14,558 nucleotides of DNA from CAKRZE01 sp045617585 (GCA_045617585.1 JAZLIW010000054.1:1-14558), one strand, 5' to 3'; numbered from the stretch's first letter, positions 8,036 to 14,426 are shown. Numbers and translations: made by a program. The notes: generated from the sequence alone by a model not told the origin.

Positions 8036-8917
8036 ATGAACCAGCCAAACCGTACCAACATTCCGAGAATGGGCTATACACCGGAGCGAAAAAAGCGGAT
8101 CGTCTTCTTCCGCAAGCTGTTCGTAGCGTTCTGTGCGCTCGTTCTTCTCACACTCGTGGTCCTCGGGATCATCGGTATCGTAAAACTGGCGACGCACGTC
8201 CCCGGTCAGCCGGAGGAGACAAAGCCGGAGGAGACGAACGCGCCGGCGACCGAACCTCCCGCGACCGACGAACAGACCGAACCGGAAACGCTCCCGCCCG
8301 AGACGGTCCCGCCGGAGACCGAGCCGCCCGCCGAACAGAACGGCATCGTCGTCGTGCTGGACCCCGGACACGGTCATTACGATCCCGGAACGAGCTCGGA
8401 TTATCTCTATCCGCCCTATAAGGAAATGGATATTACGCTGGATATCGGGCTGCGTTTGAGAGACCTGCTGACGTATCGCGGCTATACCGTGATCATGACC
8501 CACGAGGATAACGTGATCCCGTCGGACAATCCCAAATATATCCTCACTCCGAACGAACGCGCGGCGTTCTGCCGTGCACAGCCGCGTCTTGACGTGTTCG
8601 TCTCGATCCATTGCAATGCCTTTACCACCGAGTCGGTGCACGGGACGCAGATCTTCTATTATAAGTCCAATTATGAAAACGTCAGATCGCTGCTCAGCCG
8701 GCTCGGACCGGCGATCACGGAGAAGACCGGGAACAGCGTAACGCCGATGGAAGGCGATTACGCGGTGATCCGGACCACCACGTTCCCGGCGATCCTGATC
8801 GAGACCGATTTCGTGACCAACGAAGAGGCCGCCGAAAAGATGAAGACCGAGGAATGGCGGCAGGCGATGGCAGAGGGGATCGCGGACGGGATCTGTGCCG
8901 CTTATCCCGCACAGTAA
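8036..8917 (+). CDS. Membrane-anchored N-acetylmuramoyl-L-alanine amidase (Amidase_3)
   Basis: The start is the ATG at 8036, with GGAG (8027-8030) 5 bases upstream; an in-frame ATG at 8015 lacks a ribosome site and is too close to the promoter. The 293-residue product has a basic cytoplasmic N-terminus, one transmembrane anchor (~29-49), a Pro/Glu/Thr-rich spacer (~56-101, with PPET repeats) that could span the wall, and an Amidase_3 catalytic domain (~104-292). The zinc ligands typical of the family are present: H112 in DPGHG, E130 and H192 in SIHCNA, plus the catalytic glutamate E256 in ILIETDF. Enzymes of this family cut the bond between N-acetylmuramic acid and L-alanine in peptidoglycan, during wall remodelling or daughter-cell separation. 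Compared with CwlC/AmiC types it lacks a wall-binding repeat domain; the linker and anchor replace it. A LacI-family gene follows after 43 bases. Confidence 0.93.
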   Translation: MNQPNRTNIPRMGYTPERKKRIVFFRKLFVAFCALVLLTLVVLGIIGIVKLATHVPGQPEETKPEETNAPATEPPATDEQTEPETLPPETVPPETEPPAEQNGIVVVLDPGHGHYDPGTSSDYLYPPYKEMDITLDIGLRLRDLLTYRGYTVIMTHEDNVIPSDNPKYILTPNERAAFCRAQPRLDVFVSIHCNAFTTESVHGTQIFYYKSNYENVRSLLSRLGPAITEKTGNSVTPMEGDYAVIRTTTFPAILIETDFVTNEEAAEKMKTEEWRQAMAEGIADGICAAYPAQ

Positions 8918-8927
8918 AAGAAAGGAA

Positions 8928-8948
8928 CGTTTTCGCCCGGCGAAAACG
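8928..8948 (+). promoter_or_regulatory. Perfect palindrome before the LacI-family gene (candidate operator or RNA hairpin)
   Basis: CGTTTTCGCC (8928-8937) is the exact reverse complement of GGCGAAAACG (8939-8948), with one central base. Its last base is the first base of the GGAGG ribosome site (8948-8952) of the LacI-type gene. LacI-family operators are palindromes of about this size, so autoregulation is plausible. As RNA it could also fold (8-bp stem, CCCGG loop) and limit access to the ribosome site. No T-run follows, so it is not a terminator. Confidence 0.55.
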
Positions 8949-8960
8949 GAGGCCGAATGT

Positions 8961-9992
8961 ATGAATAAAGCAGTGACCATCTCGGACGTTGCCATTCAGG
9001 CAGGCGTTTCCGTCTCGACCGCCAGCAAGGCGCTGTGCGGAAAGGGAAGGATGGCTGACGATACGCGGACGCGTATCATTGAGACCGCCGTCGCGCTCGG
9101 CTACCGCCCGAACCGTGCGGCGCAGGCACTTTCCCGCAAGACGCTCCGCGTCGCGGCACTCGTTGACCGCGGTCCCGCCGAGGTGCAGTCGCATCTCGTC
9201 CGTGGGCTCCGCGACTCCTTCGAGACCTACGCCGCCTTCAACGTGGAGTACGATATCGTGGAATTCGATCAGAACGGCGGCTCTGCCGAGGCGAAAAAGT
9301 TCCTCTACGAGCGCTACGGGACCCTTGACGGTCTGATCGTCCAGTGCGGCGAAGGGGTCGTGGAAGAGGTCAACCGGATGAACGAGTTCGTCAGTATCCC
9401 GATCGTGACCATCGTTTCCGATGACGAAAATATCCGCTCCGTCAGTTCGGTCGTGATCAACGCCGAAACGGTCGGCAGGATCGCCGCACAGTTCCTGACG
9501 ATGAACGGCGCGAAAAACGCGGTCATTATCGCGGGCAAACCGGATACCTACATCCACGAGCGCAATATTTTCGGCTTCCGTGAGGGGCTGAAAACGCTGT
9601 CCTCCGACTGCCGCCTGAATGGTGTTTACTATTCCCGCGACGATTGGGAGGAGGCGTACCGCTGCGCCGCCGAGGCGTTTGAGACGCATCCGGAGACCGA
9701 CGGCATCTTCGTGACCTCCTATCTCGCGCCCTCCGTCTGCAACTATCTGAAGGAAAAGGGTCTGGACCGGCGGGTCACCGTGATCGGCGTCGACCTGTAC
9801 GAGCAGACCGAGGCATGTCTGAAGGACGGCAGCCTGAACGCGACGATCTACCAGAACCAGTATCTGCAGGCGCAGAACGCCGTGGACGTCATCATGGACT
9901 GCCTCAGCGAGGGGTACCGCATCCTGCCTCCCGTCCGCGTCAAACCGGAGCTTGTCATGCTCTCCAACCTCGAGTGCTATACGCAGAACTGA
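8961..9992 (+). CDS. LacI-family transcriptional regulator
   Basis: The start is the ATG at 8961, 8 bases after GGAGG (8948-8952). The 343-residue product has the full LacI layout: an N-terminal helix-turn-helix (about residues 6-26, VTISDVAIQAGVSVSTASKA), a third helix ending GYRPN (47-51), a hinge helix with the minor-groove leucine L57 (NRAAQAL), and a periplasmic-binding-protein-like effector domain (about 62-340). The recognition helix reads STASKAL, where the textbook form is STVSRVL. Such proteins usually bind a sugar or sugar phosphate and repress nearby genes. Here no sugar gene adjoins; the upstream neighbour is the amidase (43 bases) and the downstream one a small TIGR04076 protein. 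Its targets could be itself, through the palindrome at 8928-8948, or distant genes. Confidence 0.93.
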   Translation: MNKAVTISDVAIQAGVSVSTASKALCGKGRMADDTRTRIIETAVALGYRPNRAAQALSRKTLRVAALVDRGPAEVQSHLVRGLRDSFETYAAFNVEYDIVEFDQNGGSAEAKKFLYERYGTLDGLIVQCGEGVVEEVNRMNEFVSIPIVTIVSDDENIRSVSSVVINAETVGRIAAQFLTMNGAKNAVIIAGKPDTYIHERNIFGFREGLKTLSSDCRLNGVYYSRDDWEEAYRCAAEAFETHPETDGIFVTSYLAPSVCNYLKEKGLDRRVTVIGVDLYEQTEACLKDGSLNATIYQNQYLQAQNAVDVIMDCLSEGYRILPPVRVKPELVMLSNLECYTQN

Positions 9993-10044
9993 AAAAAGAA
10001 CCGCCGTATGAGTGACAGCCCGATAAGGAAGTATTTTGCGATGA

Positions 10045-10065
10045 GGATTTTGTCCGGCAAAATCC
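10045..10065 (+). repeat. Small perfect hairpin in the spacer after the LacI-family gene
   Basis: GGATTTTG (10045-10052) and CAAAATCC (10058-10065) form an 8-bp stem around a TCCGG loop, with no T-run downstream. The 148-base spacer 9993-10140 holds no convincing gene; a second small inverted repeat, CAAAC/GTTTG, lies at 10087-10098. The hairpin may be an interspersed repeat or a 3'-end stabiliser; whether it recurs elsewhere cannot be seen here. Confidence 0.45.
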
Positions 10066-10140
10066 GATGTGCGTTATGGGTGCAGACAAACCTGTTTGCG
10101 GCGGAAAATGATTTCATAATGCAGGCGAAGGAAAAGCAGG

Positions 10141-10392
10141 ATGGGAAAAGTCAGACTTACAATCACAGAAAGCAGATGCAGATGCGGATATGTCAAAAAA
10201 GGAGACACGTTTATCGTTGACGATCTGTGTCCGCCTCTGTGCCATGAACTGTGGAACGTGATCTATCCATCGGTATATGCATTGAAAAACGGAGCGGAGC
10301 TTGATCACGGAAATGCCCGTGCAAAATGCTTTGATGCAGCGTGTCCGGATGAATTCCGGGTGCATATTCATGGAGAAGCCATAGATTCATGA
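10141..10392 (+). CDS. TIGR04076 family small protein
   Basis: An 83-residue protein starting at ATG with AAGGA (10128-10132) 8 bases upstream. It matches the conserved small TIGR04076 family along its length: an early beta-strand with ESRCRCGY, then GDTFIVDDLCPPLCHELWN (D22 to N39), IYPSVYALKNGAEL and a C-terminal CPDEFRVHIHGE. Invariant-looking residues include C13, C30, C34, H35, W38, C68 and H75/H77, which suggest metal or redox chemistry, but the family's function is not known. No signal peptide or membrane segment is present, so it is cytosolic. Codons and flanking DNA are more AT-rich than in neighbouring genes, which could reflect recent arrival. No good promoter was found directly upstream, so it may be read from the LacI-gene transcript. 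A strong terminator follows after 58 bases. Confidence 0.88.
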   Translation: MGKVRLTITESRCRCGYVKKGDTFIVDDLCPPLCHELWNVIYPSVYALKNGAELDHGNARAKCFDAACPDEFRVHIHGEAIDS

Positions 10393-10450
10393 ATTACATC
10401 ATGCGGGAAATAGAGTAAGACTAATCCCGGTTGTCAAACTGAAAGAAAAT

Positions 10451-10489
10451 ATCCACCGAAAAGAAACGAATCCTTTTCGGTGGATTTTT
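10451..10489 (+). terminator. Rho-independent terminator after the TIGR04076 gene
   Basis: ATCCACCGAAAAG (10451-10463) pairs perfectly with CTTTTCGGTGGAT (10473-10485) across a 9-base loop, followed by a T-run to 10489. It lies between convergent genes. On the minus strand the trailing ATTTTCTTTC is a weaker T-tract, so it may also stop the DUF5662 transcript. Confidence 0.88.
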
Positions 10490-10540
10490 CTGTACGTCAT
10501 ACTTCCTTATGAGGCTGTCCTTTTCGACGAGAATGTTTTT

Positions 10541-11071
10541 TTATTTCCGCCTGATCACCGATCGGGCAAGGGCAAACGCCTTTTCCTCTCCCTCCTCGGC
10601 GAGGACGGTCAGCAGCTTTTCCAAAAGATCCGACGTTTCGGGGTGGATGGTTCGGCGGGGTTTGGCACGCAGGAAATAGTCCAGGGGATCGCGGTCGCGG
10701 TACTCCTTGCCCTTGTAGATCTTGGAGGCGGCGACCCGGTCACAAAACATTTCCACCACGTATTTTTCCGGCATCCGCACGGGGGTCATCAGGCGGGTGA
10801 CCGGATCGTAATCGGTCCAGTATTCAAAGTGATGGCGATTGCGTCCCTTGTGATGCATCCACGCGAGGGAATACCCGTAATCCTCCCGCTCGCCCTCATT
10901 CGGGGAGCGCGTCCCCTGATAATGCCGCACGCTCGGGAAGAATTCGGTCGGGCTGTATTTCGACAGATCGTGGGTCAGACCCTGCCACGGGATCCCGGCC
11001 TTGAAGCAGTGGACCATGACCTTGCGGCGGTGTCTTCCGACGGTGGACAGATGTCCGAACAGTTTATTCAT
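10541..11071 (-). CDS. DUF5662 family protein (HD-like, putative metal-dependent)
   Basis: A 176-residue cytosolic protein on the minus strand starting at the ATG at 11069-11071. The nearest ribosome-site-like AAGGAAG is about 13 bases upstream, rather far, so translation may be modest. It matches DUF5662: GRHRRKVMVHCFKAG, then GLTHDLSKYSPTEFF with the H34-D35 pair, a YQGTRSPNE stretch, and WMHHKGRNRHHFEYW with H73-H74 and H80-H81, followed by MPEKYVVEMFCDRVAASK. The HD pair and clustered histidines resemble a metal-binding HD-type phosphohydrolase core; the family's reaction has not been established as far as I know. It converges on the TIGR04076 gene and diverges from the reductase gene at 11456. 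A good promoter precedes it at 11177-11205. Confidence 0.85.
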   Translation of the reverse strand: MNKLFGHLSTVGRHRRKVMVHCFKAGIPWQGLTHDLSKYSPTEFFPSVRHYQGTRSPNEGEREDYGYSLAWMHHKGRNRHHFEYWTDYDPVTRLMTPVRMPEKYVVEMFCDRVAASKIYKGKEYRDRDPLDYFLRAKPRRTIHPETSDLLEKLLTVLAEEGEEKAFALARSVIRRK

Positions 11072-11176
11072 CAGTACGTCCGTGCTTCCTTTTATGCGAA
11101 AGCACAGTATCCTTTCTTACGGAATCGGGAATTCTGCTTTGCGGGACGGCCTGAACGGCTGTACCGCCTTTCCCGT

Positions 11177-11205
11177 ATTATAGCACGAACGGACGCGTTT
11201 GTCGA
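11177..11205 (-). promoter_or_regulatory. Sigma-A promoter for the DUF5662 gene
   Basis: On the minus strand TCGACA (11205-11200) and a perfect TATAAT (11182-11177) are separated by 17 bases. Transcription would start near 11170, leaving a leader of about 100 bases before the start codon at 11071. Confidence 0.8.
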
Positions 11206-11298
11206 GACGTTTTTGAAAAAAGCGTGAAAGAACACGGAAGTTATCGTTTTCTTTTCACTTTAGACGAATAATTCACAAAAATCTCACATAAAATCTTT

Positions 11299-11317
11299 GA
11301 AACCCGTCGCGGGATTC
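11299..11317 (+). promoter_or_regulatory. Imperfect palindrome abutting the -35 box of the reductase gene (candidate operator)
   Basis: GAAACCCG (11299-11306), TCG, and CGGGATTC (11310-11317) form an inverted repeat with one mismatch. It ends 2 bases before the TTGACA at 11319, a position suited to a regulator of the reductase promoter. Function is inferred from symmetry and position. Confidence 0.4.
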
Positions 11318-11318
11318 G

Positions 11319-11347
11319 TTGACAACCGGAGAAAAAAGTGATATACT
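11319..11347 (+). promoter_or_regulatory. Sigma-A promoter for the SorE-like reductase gene
   Basis: A perfect TTGACA (11319-11324) and TATACT (11342-11347) are 17 bases apart. Transcription should start near 11354. The intergenic region 11072-11455 (384 bases) holds this promoter, the divergent DUF5662 promoter, the palindrome at 11299 and a structured leader; I see no gene in it. Confidence 0.88.
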
Positions 11348-11365
11348 TTACATGATAAACAATAA

Positions 11366-11406
11366 GGGGACAGATCGGACCCTTGATCCGGTTCCGTCCG
11401 TCTCCC
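11366..11406 (+). promoter_or_regulatory. Imperfect hairpin in the ~100-base leader of the reductase mRNA
   Basis: GGGGAC (11366-11371) can pair with GTCTCCC (11400-11406, one bulged T), and CGGACC (11376-11381) with GGTTCCG (11390-11396, one bulged T). The fold lies fully within the untranslated leader and well before the ribosome site. It matches no riboswitch class that I know. It could stabilise the mRNA. Confidence 0.4.
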
Positions 11407-11455
11407 GCATACCAAAGGCAAACATAACAGATCAAACGAAGAAAGGGAAAGAATC

Positions 11456-12712
11456 ATGAAAACCAAAGCAGTACGTCTTTACGGCAAAGAAGACCTCCGC
11501 CTCGAAGAGTTCGAGCTTCCCGCAATCAAGGAGGATGAGATCCTCGCGCACGTCATTTCCGACAGCGTTTGCATGTCTACCTATAAGGCTGCCATTCAGG
11601 GCGCCGCTCATAAGAGAGTTCCGAACGACGTTGCGGAGAATCCCGTCATCGTCGGTCACGAGTTCTGCGGTGAGATCGTTGCGGTCGGCGCAAAATGGGC
11701 GGATCAGTTCAAGCCCGGCGATAAGTTCTCCATCCAGCCCGCGATTAACTACAAGGGCTCCCTTGCCGCTCCCGGTTACTCCTATCAGTACATCGGCGGC
11801 GACGCGACCTACATCATCATCCCGAACGAAGTCATGGAGATGAACTGCCTGCTGCCCTATAACAACGACACGTTCTTCTACGGCTCCCTTGCGGAACCCG
11901 TCTCCTGCATCATCGGCGGCTTCCACGCACAGTATCACACCCGTCCCGGCGTTTACGTCCACGATATGGGCATCGTTGAGGGCGGCTGCATGGCAATGCT
12001 TGCTTCCGCAGGCCCGATGGGTCTCGGTGCGATCGACTACGCGATTCACAACGACCGCAAGCCTTCCGTCATCGTCGTCACCGATATCGACGATGCCCGC
12101 CTGAAGAGAGCTTCCGAGGTCCTGACCGTGGAAGACGCGAATGCGAACGGCGTCAAACTCTACTACGTCAACACCAATAACTACGAGGATCCGATCGCTT
12201 ACCTGATGAGCCTGACCGACGGCAAGGGCTTCGACGACGTTTACGTCTACGCTCCCGTCCGTCCCGTCGTTGAGATGGGCAACAAACTCCTCGGCCGCGA
12301 CGGCTGCCTGAACTTCTTCGCGGGCCCGACCAAGACCGATTTCTCCGCAGAGTTCAACTTCTATAACGTTCACTACGCTTCCACGCACATCGTCGGCACC
12401 TCCGGCGGCAACACCGACGACATGAGAGAGTCCATCGCCATGATGAACGACGGCAGAATGAACCCTGCGATGATGATCACCCATATCGGCGGTCTGGACG
12501 CCGTCAAGGATACCGTCCTGAACCTCCCGAACATCAAGGGCGGCAAGAAGCTGATCTACACGAACATCGAACTGCCTCTGATCGCGCTCGACGATCTTGC
12601 AAAGCAGGACGATCCCATGCTCGCTGAGCTCGGCAGACTCGTTGCAAAGCACAACGGTCTGTGGAACGGTGAGGCAGAGAAGTACCTCCTCGCTAACGCC
12701 AAGTCCATCTGA
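11456..12712 (+). CDS. sorE: L-sorbose-1-phosphate reductase-like zinc-dependent dehydrogenase
   Basis: A 418-residue medium-chain dehydrogenase; AAAGGG (11442-11447) is 8 bases before the ATG. It closely resembles SorE-type L-sorbose-1-phosphate reductases, which reduce the keto-sugar phosphate to glucitol 6-phosphate with NAD(P)H in the cytosol. The catalytic zinc ligands are visible: C39 (SVCMSTYK), H68-E69 (VGHEFCGE) and E147 (SLAEP). The nucleotide-binding loop is GPMGLG (186-191), with the acidic residue D210 after the second strand (VVTDIDD). The loop that in alcohol dehydrogenases carries four structural-zinc cysteines has none. Codons are strongly restricted (CTG/CTC, GGC, CGC/AGA, AAG, ATC), unlike its neighbours, suggesting high expression. 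It stands alone without sorbose PTS genes, so the true substrate may be another polyol or sugar phosphate. The family call is firm; the symbol is by resemblance. Confidence 0.85.
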   Translation: MKTKAVRLYGKEDLRLEEFELPAIKEDEILAHVISDSVCMSTYKAAIQGAAHKRVPNDVAENPVIVGHEFCGEIVAVGAKWADQFKPGDKFSIQPAINYKGSLAAPGYSYQYIGGDATYIIIPNEVMEMNCLLPYNNDTFFYGSLAEPVSCIIGGFHAQYHTRPGVYVHDMGIVEGGCMAMLASAGPMGLGAIDYAIHNDRKPSVIVVTDIDDARLKRASEVLTVEDANANGVKLYYVNTNNYEDPIAYLMSLTDGKGFDDVYVYAPVRPVVEMGNKLLGRDGCLNFFAGPTKTDFSAEFNFYNVHYASTHIVGTSGGNTDDMRESIAMMNDGRMNPAMMITHIGGLDAVKDTVLNLPNIKGGKKLIYTNIELPLIALDDLAKQDDPMLAELGRLVAKHNGLWNGEAEKYLLANAKSI

Positions 12713-12727
12713 TCTGATTATCATATG

Positions 12728-12765
12728 AAAAGCCGACCGGAAGTTCGTCTTCCGGCCGGCTTTTT
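12728..12765 (+). terminator. Rho-independent terminator between convergent genes
   Basis: AAAAGCCG (12728-12735) and CCGGAAG (12737-12743) pair with CTTCCGG (12749-12755) and CGGCTTTT (12757-12764), with one A-C mismatch and a TTCGT loop, then T to 12765. It starts 15 bases after the reductase stop. On the minus strand it lies just beyond the YdcF-gene stop, with a weaker T-tract (TTTTCAT). Confidence 0.9.
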
Positions 12766-12773
12766 GTTGGGAT

Positions 12774-13991
12774 TCAGAGCAGGATCGCAAGGACGGCAAG
12801 CACGGTGCAGACGAGCGCCGCGGCGGTCGCGACCGTGACGTGGAATCGCTTGTGGATCGCAAGGATGCCGAAGAACTCGCGGATGAAGCCGTTCGGCCAG
12901 AAATACCACTTGGTGGAGGAGGCGATCCCCTCGGCGTCAAAGCCCGCCATCCGTGCGAGGATGCCGCTGCGGTAAACGTGAAAGTTCGTCGTAGCGAAGG
13001 CGATGCGCGCGTCCGGCTTCAGTCCGTCGATGATCCGCTTGGAAAACAGCATATTTTCGTAGGTGTTTGCCGACTGTTTCTCGGGGAAGACCTCATCGTC
13101 CTCCGCCCCGTGGGTGAGGAGATAGAACTCCATCGCGGAGCCCTCACTCATGATCTCGTTCTGCCCCTTTCCGCCGGAGGGAACATAGCGGCAGCGCTTT
13201 CCGGTCGCGATCTCCTGATCCCAGGCGAAGCGGACGGCGCGGTTCGTTCTCCCGCGCAGAAGAGGGAGAAGACCGCCTTTTTTATCGATCGAGCAGCCGA
13301 GGATGATGATATAATCCTTGTCGTAGGCGGGGATCTTTCTCGTCGCAAGGTATCCCATGACGGCACAGCCGACCAGAACGCATTCAAAATAGCACATCAT
13401 GAGGAGCAGGAAGAGCGGGAGATAGACACGGAAGATCAGAAAAACGGTCTCCGGGATCCGGTCGGCAAGCGTCCGGTCGATCAGATAGGAAAGGGAATAG
13501 ATCCCGACCGTGCCGCCGATGTAGAGCGCACCGAGCAGGACGGAGAGGAGATTTCCGGGGCGGAACCCTTCGTGACGGATCAGCGCGAGATTGCTGATGC
13601 CGAGCGCGATGCAGACGAGGAACAGGACCGGGATCGCAAAAAACGAAAACTGCCGCGGAAATTCCGTGATGAAATCCAGCGCCGTGCGCAGGGAAAGCGG
13701 CTGTCCCGTCCGGTGGAACAGAAATGAAAACATAAAGGCGAAGAACAGAACGGTGAGGAACAGAATGGCGCCGAGCAGGGCGGCGTTCCGATAGGCGTAC
13801 AGCGTCCGCTTCAGGCTCAGCCGGAAGCATCCCGCGAGGAATACGATCAGCGCGAGGATCATCAGCAGCACGTCTGCCGCCGCGGCGTTCGCCGTCGGGA
13901 CGCCTGCGCCGGTCAGGAGCAGATACAGCCCCGGCAGCAGCGCGGCAAGGAGCAGAAGCGCCCCGCACCGGAAAAAGATTTGTTTTTTCAT
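12774..13991 (-). CDS. Polytopic membrane protein with YdcF/DUF218 (SanA/ElyC-like) domain
   Basis: A 405-residue minus-strand protein starting at the ATG at 13989-13991; GGGTAAG just upstream is only a weak ribosome site. The first ~215 residues contain about six hydrophobic helices. A cytosolic- or exterior-facing YdcF domain (about 227-375) follows, and a last helix (~385-403) closes the protein. The domain shows family marks: YIIILGCSI (C233 after G232), LRGRTNRAVRF, a VPSGGKGQNE turn, a SANTYENMLFS segment and ATTNFHVYRSG with H338. YdcF/SanA/ElyC proteins are linked in other bacteria to envelope integrity and vancomycin tolerance, but the reaction is not settled. Membrane-embedded forms of this length are common in Bacillota. 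It is convergent with the reductase gene and probably monocistronic. Confidence 0.9.
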   Translation of the reverse strand: MKKQIFFRCGALLLLAALLPGLYLLLTGAGVPTANAAAADVLLMILALIVFLAGCFRLSLKRTLYAYRNAALLGAILFLTVLFFAFMFSFLFHRTGQPLSLRTALDFITEFPRQFSFFAIPVLFLVCIALGISNLALIRHEGFRPGNLLSVLLGALYIGGTVGIYSLSYLIDRTLADRIPETVFLIFRVYLPLFLLLMMCYFECVLVGCAVMGYLATRKIPAYDKDYIIILGCSIDKKGGLLPLLRGRTNRAVRFAWDQEIATGKRCRYVPSGGKGQNEIMSEGSAMEFYLLTHGAEDDEVFPEKQSANTYENMLFSKRIIDGLKPDARIAFATTNFHVYRSGILARMAGFDAEGIASSTKWYFWPNGFIREFFGILAIHKRFHVTVATAAALVCTVLAVLAILL

Positions 13992-14021
13992 ATCTTACCC
14001 GTCAGAAATGGTTGATACTTC

Positions 14022-14030
14022 ATGATACCA
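14022..14030 (-). promoter_or_regulatory. Possible extended -10 promoter for the YdcF-domain gene
   Basis: On the minus strand TGGTATCAT (14030-14022) fits an extended -10 (TGn followed by TATCAT), about 30 bases before the start codon. No good -35 box is found at the right distance, so this is weak. Confidence 0.3.
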
Positions 14031-14078
14031 CACGAATGTGAATTTTTCTCCCGTACCGTGCCCCAAATCCGTTTTTGC

Positions 14079-14249
14079 TTATGATCGTTCTTCGATGCGG
14101 ATCTTTTCATCGTATTTCGGCAATACCTTGGGATCCGTCAATTCTTTTACGACGTATCTTCCGATGCGATTACGTTCCATGCAAATCCGGGATGCTTCCG
14201 GATCAAAAAAGAAGGCTCTTTCCCCGATACAGGAGCATCCCGCCGTCAT
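14079..14249 (-). CDS. Possible small ORF or 3' remnant of a gene, unknown family
   Basis: The minus-strand frame ending at the TAA at 14081-14079 is protein-like in its last ~70 residues, with a balanced composition such as GERAFFFDPEASRIC and RNRIGRYVVKELTDPK. I give the 56-residue version from the ATG at 14249, but the frame stays open upstream through 14284 and then through the hairpin cluster, where the translation is no longer protein-like. A TTG a few codons upstream of the ATG, preceded by GGGCGGG, is an alternative start. I do not recognise the family. One reading is that the hairpin cluster replaced the 5' part of a longer gene; the other is a genuine small protein. Confidence 0.3.
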   Translation of the reverse strand: MTAGCSCIGERAFFFDPEASRICMERNRIGRYVVKELTDPKVLPKYDEKIRIEERS

Positions 14250-14298
14250 ATCCGTAAACAATAATCCCGCCCTGTTGTTGTAGTTCACTCCGTTCGCG

Positions 14299-14424
14299 GT
14301 GATGTTTTTGCCTTCGGCAAAAGTGATGTGACGTGTTCCGCCAAAGTTTCTTTCGCGCGCGAAGCGCACATCACGTCCGAAGGACACATCACACCCGATC
14401 GTTCCGCGCAGCGGAACACATCGT
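14299..14424. repeat. Cluster of small hairpins with variable stems and a constant ACATCAC linker
   Basis: Three plus-strand units are [stem]-triloop-[stem']-ACATCAC: GCGC-GAA-GCGC (14357-14367) then ACATCAC (14368-14374); GTCC-GAA-GGAC (14375-14385) then ACATCAC (14386-14392); GTTCCGC-GCA-GCGGAAC (14401-14417) then ACATCGT. One unit lies in the opposite orientation: TTTTGCC-TTC-GGCAAAA (14306-14322), flanked on both sides by GTGATGT (14299-14305 and 14323-14329). Stem sequences differ between units yet pair perfectly, and the loop is GAA (or its complement) in three of four. GTGATGTG (14323-14330) can also pair with CACATCAC (14367-14374) to enclose the centre. The element class is unknown to me. 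Confidence 0.7.
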
Positions 14425-14426
14425 TC

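Noticed and set aside
8928..8948. Terminator between the amidase and LacI-family genes
   Set aside because: The palindrome has no T-run after it on the plus strand and directly joins a ribosome site.
10008..10220. Plus-strand 70-codon frame overlapping the TIGR04076 start
   Set aside because: It runs through the hairpin at 10045-10065 and out of frame into a recognised gene; the composition is not protein-like.
10643..11227. Plus-strand open frame opposite the DUF5662 gene
   Set aside because: The minus strand carries the conserved HD-like motifs and its own promoter; the plus frame has neither a ribosome site nor motifs.
11432..12940. Very long minus-strand open frame (502 codons) opposite the reductase gene
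   Set aside because: It is antisense to a clear dehydrogenase with catalytic motifs. The strongly restricted codons of that gene leave few antisense stops, and the translation is low-complexity Val/Asp-rich.
12840..13727. Plus-strand open frame of 295 codons opposite the YdcF-domain gene
   Set aside because: Asp/Glu/Arg-rich antisense translation; the minus strand has helices and YdcF motifs.
14038..14283. Plus-strand 81-codon frame near the right end
   Set aside because: It starts without a ribosome site and is the complement of the more protein-like minus-strand frame.
14299..14424. CRISPR-like array
   Set aside because: The constant unit is only 7 bases, the orientation is mixed and the 'spacers' are self-complementary stems, so this is not a CRISPR.
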